Assembly: GCA_003482695.1 (NCBI GenBank)
Contig: DMYC01000141.1
Location: 1-15,119 of the forward strand
From: Clostridiales bacterium UBA8960
GTDB taxonomy: Bacteria > Bacillota > Clostridia > Peptostreptococcales > Acidaminobacteraceae
Length of the DNA: 15,119 nucleotides
Direction: 5' to 3'
In this document: piece by piece, positions 1-8,233 of the stretch
Layout of the letters: each line of letters starts with the position of its first letter
How positions within the stretch are numbered: the stretch's first letter is position 1
Notes under the pieces: generated by a model
What the model saw: only the letters and a program-made list of their open reading frames with translations
Database searches by the model: none
Told to the model about the DNA's origin: nothing
Position numbers and translations under genes: made by a program

Positions 1-1222
1 CGTTGATGATACGTCCAGGAATCGCACCAATATACGTTCTTCTATGACCACGTATTTCAGCTTCATCCCTAACGCCACCAAGTGACATTCTTACAAACTC
101 CCTATTTAGCGAGCGTGCAATGGACTTGGCAATAGAAGTCTTACCAACCCCTGGAGGGCCTACCAAACAAATAATCGGTCCCTTCATGCTTTGCGTCAAA
201 TCTCTGACTGCCAAATACTCAACAACACGTTCTTTGACAGACTCAAGACCATAGTGGTCCTCGTCAAGAATCGCTTGTGCCTTAATCAAGTCGATTTCAT
301 CTTTTGTTTCTTTTTTCCATGGCAAATCGAGGATCCAATTGACGTAGCTTCTTATGACGCCACTTTCTGCAGATGAAGGCGATAACCTTGAATATCGGTC
401 AATCTCTGTCGACACCTTCTTCTCAATCTTCTTAGAAAGCTTGAGCTTTTTGAGCTTAGTACGCATTTCCTCTATTTCATCTTCTTGCGCATCTTCTTCG
501 CCAAGTTCATCGCGAATCGCTTTAATCTGCTCCCTCAAATAGTATTCCTTTTGAGATTTGTTGATTTGATTCTTTACTTTGTCATTAATGTTCTTTTCAA
601 CTTCTAAAATCTCAACTTCTGTCAGCAAGAGTTTATAAAGCACTTCTAATCTTTTCTTAACATCAACCGAATTGATGAGTTCTTGCTTTTGATCTGTTTT
701 GAGCGTTACTTGCGCTGCAATGGTATCTGCCAGTCTACCCGGTTCATCAATAGAGGTTACAGAGAGTATGACATCCGGTGTGACGCGATTCGTCGTTGCA
801 ATATACTTCTCGAATGCAGTTATACAGCTTCTCATGAGCGCGTGTGTTTCTTTATCAACGGCAACCTCGTCGACATAAGCGGTGACGTCCACCCTAAAAT
901 AAGGATTTTCGTCGACTATCGTTATCACTTCAGCGCGCTGAATGCCTTCCACGAGAACGCGAATCGCATCACCTGGAAGTTTTAGCATTTGTTTGATTTT
1001 ACAGATTGTTCCTACATTATAAAAGTCGGTCGATTCTGGCGAATCATTGTCTATGTCAAACTGAGTCGTCAAAAAAATGCGTTGATCTCTTGCCATAGCT
1101 GCTTCTAGTGCTTTAATCGATTTTTTTCTACCGACGTCAAAGTGTAAAACCATATATGGAAATATGGATAAGCCTCTGAGTGGTATTAATGGTATGTTGA
1201 TGATTTTTCCGTTATCTTCCAT
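1..1222 (-). CDS. lon: ATP-dependent protease Lon, N-terminal part (3' end beyond window)
   Basis: Lon is a cytosolic AAA+ serine protease that unfolds and degrades damaged and regulatory proteins. Translating the reverse complement from the ATG at 1222 gives 407 uninterrupted residues that leave the left edge still open. Residues 1-200 form the LonN substrate-binding domain (start MEDNGKIINIPLIPLRG), then a charged coiled-coil linker around residues 205-290, the conserved YVNWILDLPW segment, and the Walker A motif GPPGVGKT at about 355-362, the same place as in other bacterial Lons. Walker B and the Ser-Lys protease dyad are outside the window. A GAGGTG ribosome binding site lies just before the ATG. 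The gene follows clpX after 45 bases that contain a hairpin terminator, so it probably depends on readthrough or on a promoter inside the end of clpX. No lesion was seen in the visible part. Confidence 0.96.
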   Translation of the reverse strand, partial: MEDNGKIINIPLIPLRGLSIFPYMVLHFDVGRKKSIKALEAAMARDQRIFLTTQFDIDNDSPESTDFYNVGTICKIKQMLKLPGDAIRVLVEGIQRAEVITIVDENPYFRVDVTAYVDEVAVDKETHALMRSCITAFEKYIATTNRVTPDVILSVTSIDEPGRLADTIAAQVTLKTDQKQELINSVDVKKRLEVLYKLLLTEVEILEVEKNINDKVKNQINKSQKEYYLREQIKAIRDELGEEDAQEDEIEEMRTKLKKLKLSKKIEKKVSTEIDRYSRLSPSSAESGVIRSYVNWILDLPWKKETKDEIDLIKAQAILDEDHYGLESVKERVVEYLAVRDLTQSMKGPIICLVGPPGVGKTSIAKSIARSLNREFVRMSLGGVRDEAEIRGHRRTYIGAIPGRIIN

Positions 1223-1247
1223 TGTTTCACCTCATTCTATTAAATAA

Positions 1248-1269
1248 AAAACGAGCTTACGCTCGTTTT
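1248..1269 (-). terminator. Intrinsic terminator after clpX
   Basis: A 9-base-pair stem (AAAACGAGC with GCTCGTTTT) closes a 4-base loop and is followed on the minus strand by a run of T. The first stem bases overlap the clpX TAA stop. The hairpin ends about 25 bases before the lon start and so partly insulates lon from the tig-clpP-clpX transcript. Confidence 0.8.
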
Positions 1270-2554
1270 AGGATACACTTTCTTTACCCTTTCTAGGTTC
1301 CTTCTTGGCGCTTTCTCTCTTAGCGTCAACAAGTACAAGGGTTGGCAGTTGATGGTTGCGTATGGTCTCCTTTGTCACGATGCACTTCTTGATATCGTCA
1401 CGCGAAGGGATTTCATACATGATTTCCATCATAATGCTCTCAAGAATGGATCTCAAACCTCGAGCACCGGTTTTTCTTTCTATAGCCATCTTAGCCACTT
1501 CCACCAAAGCCTCTTCTTCAAATTCAAGATCGACGGAATCAATTTTCAACATCTTTTGATATTGCTTTATGATTGCATTCTTTGGCTCTTTCAAGATGCG
1601 AACTAAAGCCTCTTGATCTAATTCATGAAGAGAAACGACTATTGGCACACGGCCTACGAATTCGGGAATCAGTCCGTATTTTAGCAGATCTTTAGGTTCG
1701 ATCTTATCGAACAGTTCACCGAGCTGAACATTTTTTTTACTTTGAATCGTCGCACCGAATCCAAGTGATTTTTCACCGATTCGCGAGTTGATGATTGACT
1801 CCATCCCATCGAATGCGCCACCACAAATAAAAAGAATATTCGTCGTATCTACCTGCAGGAACTCTTGATGCGGATGTTTACGTCCACCTTGCGGTGGCAC
1901 GTTTGCAACAGTACCTTCGATAATTTTAAGAAGTGCCTGTTGAACACCTTCACCTGAAACATCCCTTGTAATAGAAGGGTTTTCCGATTTTCTTGTGATC
2001 TTATCAATCTCATCAATATATATAATACCCTTTTGAGCGCGTTCTATATCATAATCTGCAGCCTGAACGAGTTTCAGTATGATATTTTCCACATCTTCAC
2101 CGACATAACCTGCTTCCGTAAGCGCTGTAGCATCTGCGATAGCAAATGGCACATCGAGTATCTTTGCAAGTGTCTGTGCTAGAAGTGTCTTACCTGAACC
2201 TGTTGGCCCTATGAGTAGAATGTTGCTTTTTTGAAGCTCTACTTCGTCATCTTCTACTGTATTCTGAATACGTTTATAGTGATTGTACATGGCGACGGCC
2301 AACGTTCTCTTAGCTTTCTCCTGTCCAATAACATACGAATCGAGTATATCCTTTATTTCGGCTGGCTTCGGTAGGGATTCCAACGACCACTCATCACTGT
2401 CTTCCTTTTTATAAATGGAAAGCTCTTCTTCCAATATTTCATTGCAAAGCTCGATACACTCATCACAAATATAGACATTTGGACCAGCAATCAGTCGCTT
2501 TACCTGTTCTTGGCTCTTTCCACAAAAGGAGCATTTTAAAGTTGGTTTATCCAT
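1268..2554 (-). CDS. clpX: ATP-dependent Clp protease ATP-binding subunit ClpX
   Basis: ClpX is the hexameric AAA+ unfoldase that feeds substrates to ClpP in the cytosol. The 428-residue length is normal. The N-terminal zinc-binding domain has Cys8, Cys11, Cys30 and Cys33. The AAA+ module shows Walker A GPTGSGKT (116-123), the pore loop GYVG (149-152), Walker B IIYIDEID (177-184) and the RKH loop (225-227). LGFG at 264-267 occupies the IGF loop that docks on ClpP. The C-terminal small domain has [10 protein letters not shown]. The ATG at 2554 is preceded by GAGG at good spacing. It lies 27 bases after clpP with no terminator between them, so the two are probably co-transcribed and supply the two halves of ClpXP. 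All key residues are present. Confidence 0.98.
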   Translation of the reverse strand: MDKPTLKCSFCGKSQEQVKRLIAGPNVYICDECIELCNEILEEELSIYKKEDSDEWSLESLPKPAEIKDILDSYVIGQEKAKRTLAVAMYNHYKRIQNTVEDDEVELQKSNILLIGPTGSGKTLLAQTLAKILDVPFAIADATALTEAGYVGEDVENIILKLVQAADYDIERAQKGIIYIDEIDKITRKSENPSITRDVSGEGVQQALLKIIEGTVANVPPQGGRKHPHQEFLQVDTTNILFICGGAFDGMESIINSRIGEKSLGFGATIQSKKNVQLGELFDKIEPKDLLKYGLIPEFVGRVPIVVSLHELDQEALVRILKEPKNAIIKQYQKMLKIDSVDLEFEEEALVEVAKMAIERKTGARGLRSILESIMMEIMYEIPSRDDIKKCIVTKETIRNHQLPTLVLVDAKRESAKKEPRKGKESVS

Positions 2555-2581
2555 GCATTACCTCATTTCTTAATATCTTCA

Positions 2582-3166
2582 TTATCTTTTCACAAATACG
2601 CTGTCAACTAGGCCATACTCAACGGCTTCCTGTGCTGTCATGAAGAAATCTCGATCCGTGTCTTTTTCAATCTGCTCATATGGCTTGCCTGTTTTTTCAC
2701 TTAAAATTTTGTTGATGTCCTGTCTCATTTTCAAAATACGGTCCGCTTGAATCTTGATATCTGAGGCTTGACCCCTTGCACCGCCAAGTGGCTGGTGAAT
2801 CATGACTTCTGCGTTTGGTAGTGCATATCGTTTACCTTTAGCACCTGCAGCAAGTAAAAATGCACCCATGCTTGCAGCCATACCAACACAGATCGTCGAT
2901 ACTTCAGGTTTTATATACTCCATCGTGTCAAAAATGGCCATCCCTGCTGTAATCGAACCTCCTGGGCTATTGATATAACTATTGATATCTTTATCAGGAT
3001 TCTCAGCTTCTAAAAATAGAAGTTGTGCAACAACCAAATTGGCTGTATGATCATCGATTTCACCACTGATGAAAATAATTCTGTCTTTTAAAAGCCTCGA
3101 GTAAATATCATAAGATCTTTCACCTTTGCTTGTTTGTTCTATAACATATGGGATATAGCTTGCCAT
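2582..3166 (-). CDS. clpP: ATP-dependent Clp protease proteolytic subunit ClpP
   Basis: ClpP forms the double-heptamer serine protease chamber that works with ClpX (next gene) or ClpC. The 194-residue length is typical. The catalytic triad is visible: Ser99 in GMAASMGAF, His124 in MIHQPLGG and Asp173 in DTDRDFFM. The oxyanion-hole glycines SPGG are at 67-70. The N-terminus, rich in hydrophobic residues and starting [12 protein letters not shown], fits the Gram-positive type with the axial loops that contact the ATPase. The start at 3166 has a strong GGAGGTG ribosome binding site. It lies only 24 bases downstream of the tig stop, so it is probably on the tig transcript. If so, a premature stop in tig could lower clpP expression by polarity. 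Confidence 0.98.
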   Translation of the reverse strand: MASYIPYVIEQTSKGERSYDIYSRLLKDRIIFISGEIDDHTANLVVAQLLFLEAENPDKDINSYINSPGGSITAGMAIFDTMEYIKPEVSTICVGMAASMGAFLLAAGAKGKRYALPNAEVMIHQPLGGARGQASDIKIQADRILKMRQDINKILSEKTGKPYEQIEKDTDRDFFMTAQEAVEYGLVDSVFVKR

Positions 3167-3190
3167 CTTTACACCTCCGTGTTTCTGAAA

Positions 3191-4168
3191 CTAGATTAAT
3201 TTGGCATTGTCTACCAAGAAATCAACTGTCTTTCTCGATTTTAAATTTGATTTTAAATACTCATAATTGTCGTGCTGGAATATTTTTTTAATATCTTCCA
3301 CACTGCGCTTTTGCATTTCTGCAATTTTAGTAAGTTCAGCATCGATATCTTCTTCTGTAATCTCAATGTTTTCTTGGTTCATCACTTTCTCGATGACAAG
3401 GCTCGTCTTAACACGCGCAAGCGCATCACCTTTCATTTGGTCGCGAAGTGCGTTCATCGTTCCACCAGTGAACTGAACGTATTGGTCAAGGCTTAACCCT
3501 TGTTGCTGAAGTTGTTGGTCGAATTCTCTAAGCATGCCATCGATTTCAGACTCTATCATTTTTTCAGGAATTTCTACAGTGATAAGCTCTGCAACTTTGT
3601 CTATGACTTTATCTCTTTGAGCCGCTTTTGCACTATCTGCAACAGAAACTTCAAGTTCAGCTTTGATGCTTGCTTTATAAGCTTCCAAAGTATCAAACTC
3701 AGAAACGTCTTTCGCAAACTCGTCATCAAGTTCTGGCAATTCTTTAAACTTAATGTCATTTATCGTAACTTGGAATACTGCGTCTTTGCCCGCTAATTCT
3801 TCTGAATGATATACTTCAGGGAATGTTACGTTTACTTCCATTTTATCGCCTACATTTGCGCCAATAAGTTGCTCTTCAAAACCTGGAATGAATCTGCCAG
3901 ATCCGATTACAAGCTCTTGGTTTTCTGCAGTACCGCCATCAAACTGGTGCTCCCCTACAAAACCTTTGTAATCGATGACAACTGTGTCTTCATTTTGAAC
4001 CGCTCTATCTGTAACGGATACAAGTCTCGCATTCATCGATCTTGTTTTCTCGACTTCGCCATCAACCATAGCATCCGTCACTTCAGAATTTATTTTTTCA
4101 ACTTCGATGCCCTTGTACCCTTCAAGTGTGAACTCTGGTGCAACAGTGACAACTGCTGTAAATACCAT
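3191..4168 (-). CDS. tig: Trigger factor C-terminal fragment (PPIase and chaperone domains)
   Basis: This 325-residue frame contains the end of the linker, the FKBP-like isomerase domain (about residues 60-145 of this fragment) and the helical C-terminal chaperone domain. It continues the same reading frame as the upstream fragment; open coding sequence reaches back to 4243. The first ATG (4168) has no Shine-Dalgarno-like sequence before it, so independent initiation is doubtful. It would lack ribosome docking. It is best treated as part of the broken tig gene. Confidence 0.65.
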   Translation of the reverse strand: MVFTAVVTVAPEFTLEGYKGIEVEKINSEVTDAMVDGEVEKTRSMNARLVSVTDRAVQNEDTVVIDYKGFVGEHQFDGGTAENQELVIGSGRFIPGFEEQLIGANVGDKMEVNVTFPEVYHSEELAGKDAVFQVTINDIKFKELPELDDEFAKDVSEFDTLEAYKASIKAELEVSVADSAKAAQRDKVIDKVAELITVEIPEKMIESEIDGMLREFDQQLQQQGLSLDQYVQFTGGTMNALRDQMKGDALARVKTSLVIEKVMNQENIEITEEDIDAELTKIAEMQKRSVEDIKKIFQHDNYEYLKSNLKSRKTVDFLVDNAKLI

Positions 4169-4243
4169 ATCTGATTTCGCTGCGACTTCAGTAATGTCGA
4201 TATCAGGTCTCGCAACTGGTTCGATAGAAAGTGCATCTAGTGC

Positions 4244-4477
4244 TTATTCATAGTAAGTTGGCAATAAACTGTTTACAGCATCCTCAAAGAATACCCCTTC
4301 GCCATATTGCTTTTCAATAATCGATCTTGGCGCTTTACCTTTTCTGAATCCTGGGATATTGAATTTGCCTTTGCTTTTGTTATAAACCGCAACAACCGCC
4401 TTCTCAAATTCTTCTGCAGCAACTGTAACCTTGATCGTTACCTCACTGTTTTCTTTTTTTAAAATTTCATAGCTCAT
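4244..4477 (-). CDS. tig: Trigger factor N-terminal fragment (ribosome-binding domain, truncated)
   Basis: This is the 77-residue product expected if the TAA is obeyed. It holds the signature GFRKGKAP (43-50), whose FRK contacts ribosomal protein uL23, and most of the N-terminal domain, but stops about 35 residues short of the usual domain end. It has the good ribosome binding site of the gene. It could bind ribosomes without chaperone activity, or be unstable; which applies cannot be told from sequence. Confidence 0.7.
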   Translation of the reverse strand: MSYEILKKENSEVTIKVTVAAEEFEKAVVAVYNKSKGKFNIPGFRKGKAPRSIIEKQYGEGVFFEDAVNSLLPTYYE

Positions 4478-4558
4478 TAATAATGCCTCCCGATCTTATA
4501 TACTTAATTTTACTTCGCTTGTTTGCAAAGCTTTAAAAATTACCTATTTAACCTAATA

Positions 4559-4587
4559 ATAGTATCGTATTTGCCGTAAAAAGTAAA
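4559..4587 (-). promoter_or_regulatory. Probable promoter of the tig-clpP-clpX transcript
   Basis: On the minus strand TTTACT (4582-4587) and TACTAT (4559-4564) are 17 bases apart, giving a leader of about 75 bases before the tig ATG. A second possible -10, a consensus TATAAT at 4611-4616 with TTGTTT 16 bases upstream, would give a longer leader. Either or both may be used; no CtsR- or CIRCE-like operator was recognised. Confidence 0.45.
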
Positions 4588-4645
4588 GATTATTACACAA
4601 AATCACTATAATTATACCTTATATAGCATGCTAAACAAGGCTTTA

Positions 4646-4674
4646 TTGCAAAATTTACCCTCTTGTTATATATT
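4646..4674 (+). promoter_or_regulatory. Probable promoter of the UvrD-like helicase
   Basis: TTGCAA (4646-4651) and TATATT (4669-4674) are separated by exactly 17 bases, with a predicted start near 4681 and a leader of about 47 bases to the ATG at 4728. It is divergent from the tig promoter region; the 250-base gap 4478-4727 holds nothing else recognised. Confidence 0.5.
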
Positions 4675-4727
4675 ATTCATAAATCATTCACATCCCAGCG
4701 TCAAAATCGCACCGAAATGGAGTAAAA

Positions 4728-6614
4728 ATGACATCTAATGCACTTACACCCTCACAGCTTGAGGCATCCAAACATCATATCGGACCGGCACTCACACTTG
4801 CTATACCCGGAAGCGGCAAGACGACTTTACTGCTTCATCGATTAATCGAATTGGTCGAGACCCATGGTGTGTCGCCTGATGAAATATTAACACTGACATT
4901 TTCAAAAGCATCGGCTGTTGATATGGCCATGCGGTATGAAGGGAAATTTGCACATCTTAAATATCGCTTTGAATTCATGACCATTCATAAATTTGCTTAT
5001 GGCCTTTACAAGCGCTACTTAAATAGCGTCGGAAAAAACATGACCTTGCTTGAAGATGGCACTCAAAAATTTCAAGTCTTAAACGAAATTTTCAAAAGGC
5101 ATCATAAGGCAAATTTGACTGAAGATGAGTACGAATCACTCAATAACCACATAGGGCTCATTTACAACTTAAGGTTGACGAGAGACGATTTGGATGCACA
5201 TGAGTTTCAGTGGAAAAACATATTCGACATGGCAGAGGATTATCATCGTTTTAAGAACACACACCATTTTTTTGATTTTGATGACATGTTGCTGAGCGCC
5301 ATTAAGATTTTAAAGAAATCACCCGCTTTACTGTCACAAATAAGAAACCGCTATCGTTTCATTCAAGTTGATGAGGCACAGGACACATCAAAACTGCAAT
5401 TCGAGCTTATCGAGATGTTGCTAGGTGCCGATGAAAATCTGTTTTTAGTGGCAGATGACGATCAATCCATCTATGGGTTTAGGGGGGCTTACCCTTCTTA
5501 TCTTCTGAATTTTCCTGAAAAATTCGCTCGAGCAAAGCTCTTTTATCTTTCGGATAACTTTCGTTCAGATGCGAACATCGTCGCAGCTGCAAATGCCGTG
5601 ATTGTTAAAAACAAGTTGCGCTTTGCAAAAGAAATGCGCCCTTACAAGGATGCGATCGAAAAACCTGCTGTACGTCTTTTTGATGACTTGAACGCACGCA
5701 ACCAATATATGATTGACACGATTAAGCAAACACCCGGAACAAAAGCCATTTTGTATAGAAACAAAGTCTCTTCATTGAGCGTCATTGATGCACTTGAGCG
5801 AAACGCTTTGTCTTTCCAAATCAAGGACACGCCGATGCGGGAATTCAACCACTGGCTCCTAGAAGACTTAATCGCTTTTTTTACTTTGGCGATGGTGCCG
5901 CAAGATCTATATAGTTTTCAAAAAATCGCATTCAAAATGAATGGCTTTATTTCAAGAGAAATGTTGAATTACGTTAAATTGAATCATCGCGGGAGAAACA
6001 TTTTTTCAGTACTCGTTGAAATTCCTTTTTTAATGGACTATCAAACCCGAACACAAGAAAAAATAATGGCGCAATTTGAGACCTTAAAAATGTTACGCCC
6101 CTATGACGGAATCCATTATATTGAAACCGAGCTCGGTTATCTCGATTATGTAAAATCAAATGCTCAGCGGTTGGGTCTAAGCATGAACTTCGCACGGACG
6201 CGAATCGATGCTTTTAAAGCGATTGCAAAACCCTTGAAAACAGGCTTTGATTTTATCACTCGCATAAACGATCTGAAAACGTACTTACAGGAAAATTTCA
6301 ACAATTCTTCTGAAGCGCTTACATTGTCGACCATACACGGTTCAAAAGGCCTAGAGTTCGACGAGGTATACATGATTGATGTCAATCCACAAATTTTTCC
6401 TAATTTCAGTGCCACCGAAGGGGACGCACTAGAGGAAGAGCGTCGTCTATTTTACGTTGGGCTCACACGTGCAAAGCAAAAGCTTGAGTTGTTACATGTT
6501 GAGTTCATCAACGGAAGTTTTAACCCAAACTCTCTATTCATCGAAGAAATGCTCAGCAAGTCTTTCACTAATCACTGTTTTAATAACGCGACCGGAAAAC
6601 CCGCGACCCGCTAA
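4728..6614 (+). CDS. UvrD/Rep/PcrA-type superfamily 1 DNA helicase
   Basis: This is an ATP-dependent 3'-5' DNA helicase of the UvrD-like superfamily 1A, expected to act in DNA repair or in clearing proteins from DNA. Motifs in order: Q motif around Gln10, Walker A IPGSGKT (26-32), Ia LTFSKASA (56-63), TIHKFA (85-90), Walker B VDEAQD (214-219), III ADDDQSIYGFRG (242-253), IV LSDNFRS (274-280), V STIHGSKGLEF (534-544) and VI EEERRLFYVGLTRAK (569-583). At 628 residues it is shorter than PcrA/UvrD (about 720); subdomain 2B is reduced and the C-terminal PcrA tail is missing, so it is probably an accessory paralogue rather than PcrA itself. GGAG five bases before the ATG supports the start. Its last 26 or so codons overlap the end of recX on the other strand. 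A terminator of its own is not visible. Confidence 0.92.
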   Translation: MTSNALTPSQLEASKHHIGPALTLAIPGSGKTTLLLHRLIELVETHGVSPDEILTLTFSKASAVDMAMRYEGKFAHLKYRFEFMTIHKFAYGLYKRYLNSVGKNMTLLEDGTQKFQVLNEIFKRHHKANLTEDEYESLNNHIGLIYNLRLTRDDLDAHEFQWKNIFDMAEDYHRFKNTHHFFDFDDMLLSAIKILKKSPALLSQIRNRYRFIQVDEAQDTSKLQFELIEMLLGADENLFLVADDDQSIYGFRGAYPSYLLNFPEKFARAKLFYLSDNFRSDANIVAAANAVIVKNKLRFAKEMRPYKDAIEKPAVRLFDDLNARNQYMIDTIKQTPGTKAILYRNKVSSLSVIDALERNALSFQIKDTPMREFNHWLLEDLIAFFTLAMVPQDLYSFQKIAFKMNGFISREMLNYVKLNHRGRNIFSVLVEIPFLMDYQTRTQEKIMAQFETLKMLRPYDGIHYIETELGYLDYVKSNAQRLGLSMNFARTRIDAFKAIAKPLKTGFDFITRINDLKTYLQENFNNSSEALTLSTIHGSKGLEFDEVYMIDVNPQIFPNFSATEGDALEEERRLFYVGLTRAKQKLELLHVEFINGSFNPNSLFIEEMLSKSFTNHCFNNATGKPATR

Positions 6615-7046
6615 AAAATGAGCCAACTTTTGATATGTGCTATATTTGTATTTGTAATCCGTTTTGAGGCGACCCCAATCGATACTGAGGGTCGCTATTT
6701 TTTTGTCGAGTACACCCCTTGCAAACGCTTCAGGATCCTGCTCGCCTTCTTCGTCTTCAAGTAGATTCTTGGCCTTTTCAATATCATCCCTTGAGATGCC
6801 TTTTTGCACGAGTGTGTTATCGATTCTATAATCACCGAATCTTTCCCTTTTCGTTCTCATATAAATCACAGCATAGTTGACATCGTCGAGATATTTGGAC
6901 GTTTTCAAAAAGTTTATGATGGCCTCTACAAGATCATCTTCATAGGTCTTGTTTTTAAGTTTTGTGCGCAACTCTTCCACCGTTCTCATTTGTAACGAAA
7001 GTAAATAAAGGGCGTAGTTCAGCCCTTTTTCATATGCTTCATTCAA
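6534..7046 (-). CDS. recX: Regulatory protein RecX
   Basis: RecX binds RecA filaments and modulates recombinase activity. The 170-residue protein shows the family's repeated three-helix modules: residues about 8-50 (LNYALYLLSLQMRTVEELRTKL), KYLDDVNYAVIYMRTKRERFGDYRI in the centre with the family's D..YA and G..RI pattern, and a degenerate third module at the end (LAHFLAGRGFSGRVIKTVI). The start is TTG at 7046: GGAGG lies 8 bases upstream, and the nearby ATG (7040-7042) is in another frame. It is the last gene of the operon starting at the NA37 gene, 18 bases after the preceding stop. Its 3' end overlaps the helicase gene by 81 bases, tail to tail. recA is not in the window. Confidence 0.9.
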   Translation of the reverse strand: MNEAYEKGLNYALYLLSLQMRTVEELRTKLKNKTYEDDLVEAIINFLKTSKYLDDVNYAVIYMRTKRERFGDYRIDNTLVQKGISRDDIEKAKNLLEDEEGEQDPEAFARGVLDKKIATLSIDWGRLKTDYKYKYSTYQKLAHFLAGRGFSGRVIKTVISERLAEHFFDE

Positions 7047-7064
7047 TTTAAGTTCCTCCGTCTC

Positions 7065-7817
7065 CTATTTGCCACGAATGCTTTTATCTTCAATCGTCAC
7101 TTCAATATAGTCAATTTCAACCACATTGCCCAGTCCAGTACCAAATGGGTGCATTAGGATTCTTATGGCGCTTTTGTCGAGCATGTAACTGTATAATTTG
7201 TAGTCAGAATCATTCAGTCGATACGTCATCAAGTTGGAACGCATATCGAATATCAGCGTCTCTTCGATCCACTCGTTATAGATCGGAGGAATCAAAGTGA
7301 AGTTGTCGTTATATTCCCAATCCGCAGCTAAAAATCGGATAATGTCTCTGCCAGGCCGATTGCTTGTATTGATTAAATCATAAGAATATTCTATAAGCAC
7401 GATTCCATCGCCCATCGCTGTAAACCATGTGCCATCAGTGGCCCCAGGTATCAAATCAAGATCCATCGTCTGATATAGCGCCATACCACCTGAAAAAGTG
7501 TCATTGCCTCGGGTTATTTTAACTCTTCTTTTAACAGTCAAAACGTCCTTACTTTGAAGCTCAAGTGGACGGCTTAACATAAAAGGCATAATGCCCGAGT
7601 AGTCCGAACTTAATTTCAGGATGCCATTTTCAAGTTTAGCAAGATCATAGGAACGTTCAAACGATTCCCATTCGCTAATTAGCCAAAAATCTTTGTCGAT
7701 CTCATCAAAATCAAATCTATAGGTTCTTGTGTCAGCCGGTTTGCTTTCGTGGGTTGCAATGCTAAAAATCAAATAAGCTGCCACTGCGAATAGTATGATT
7801 ACAAAAGCTTTTTTCAT
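7065..7817 (-). CDS. Membrane-anchored or exported protein of unknown function
   Basis: I do not recognise a named family. The 250 residues start with Lys-Lys and a hydrophobic stretch (about 4-20) that fits an uncleaved anchor or signal peptide, with no lipobox. The rest is soluble, rich in aromatic and acidic residues and in alternating beta-type pattern. The opening FDFDEIDKDFWLISEWESF, then LENGILKLSS, RPLELQSKD and FSGGMALY, resembles the strand order of concanavalin A-like (LamG or GH16 type) jelly rolls, but no catalytic EXDXXE motif is visible, so a binding role outside the membrane is an inference. AAGGA lies 8 bases before the ATG. It sits 11 bases after the previous gene and 18 before recX in one operon. 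Confidence 0.75.
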   Translation of the reverse strand: MKKAFVIILFAVAAYLIFSIATHESKPADTRTYRFDFDEIDKDFWLISEWESFERSYDLAKLENGILKLSSDYSGIMPFMLSRPLELQSKDVLTVKRRVKITRGNDTFSGGMALYQTMDLDLIPGATDGTWFTAMGDGIVLIEYSYDLINTSNRPGRDIIRFLAADWEYNDNFTLIPPIYNEWIEETLIFDMRSNLMTYRLNDSDYKLYSYMLDKSAIRILMHPFGTGLGNVVEIDYIEVTIEDKSIRGK

Positions 7818-7828
7818 ATGTCACATCC

Positions 7829-8200
7829 TTAAATCAATTTTGTTCTGTCGACAATTTCCTCAACATCTTTCAGCCCTATTACGAATTTATACTTGGGTTT
7901 GATTTTTTCAAAATCCAATTCGAAGACGAATTGGATAACATCCATGGACTGCCAAGTGATATTGATTTCCTTCACCCAGGCAGAAAGCTTTATTTCCATA
8001 AGCTTGTCCATCAAAAGATGTTTTAAGCTCGACAAGTCAACGAAGCCTTTCGGTGTGCGTTTTAAATAATTGAACGTTGCGATCAGTATGACTTCTCTCA
8101 CACGTTTAAATATAAAAAATTGTCGAACGCTTTTATAACTTTCAATGACCAGATATATCAAAAAAGTTGCAATGCCCGATATAATCAAATTGTTTAACAT
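7829..8200 (-). CDS. Small single-span membrane protein of unknown function
   Basis: This 123-residue protein has one hydrophobic segment (about 5-22, IISGIATFLIYLVIES) followed at once by basic residues (KSVRQFFIFKRVR), which predicts an N-terminal anchor with the body in the cytoplasm. The remainder mixes helix and strand (KEINITWQSMDVIQFVFELDF) and has no motif I can name. AGGAGA before the ATG at 8200 is a good ribosome binding site. It is only 11 bases upstream of the other membrane-anchored unknown, so the two may work as a pair, though the predicted topologies put their soluble parts on opposite sides of the membrane. Function unknown. Confidence 0.7.
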   Translation of the reverse strand: MLNNLIISGIATFLIYLVIESYKSVRQFFIFKRVREVILIATFNYLKRTPKGFVDLSSLKHLLMDKLMEIKLSAWVKEINITWQSMDVIQFVFELDFEKIKPKYKFVIGLKDVEEIVDRTKLI

Positions 8201-8233
8201 ACCTATCTCCTATTCGATACTCAGTTAACATTA

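Larger units (their letters stand above)
3191..4477 (-). pseudogene. tig: Trigger factor gene interrupted by an in-frame TAA
   Basis: Trigger factor is the ribosome-bound chaperone and peptidyl-prolyl isomerase that meets nascent chains at the exit tunnel. From the ATG at 4477, which has a GGGAGG ribosome binding site, to the TAG at 3191-3193 the frame has 428 codons, the normal family length, and all domains align in one frame. Codon 78 is TAA (plus-strand bases 4244-4246). Before it comes LLPTYYE and after it ALDALSIEPV; relatives usually have Glu or Lys at this point, so a single base change from GAA or AAA would explain it. The ribosome-binding domain carries GFRKGKAP at 43-50; the FKBP-type isomerase domain has VIDYKGF and SGRFIPGFEEQL; the helical C-terminal arm is complete. 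The rest of the sequence looks well preserved, so the stop is recent, a sequencing error, or read through. The gene heads the clpP-clpX transcript. Confidence 0.85.

Noticed and set aside
683..985. 100-codon plus-strand frame opposite lon
   Set aside because: It is antisense to a continuous, well-conserved Lon coding frame and shows no family features.
7040..7042. ATG near the recX start as the true start codon
   Set aside because: It is out of frame with RecX; the TTG at 7046 has GGAGG at 8 bases and gives the right frame.
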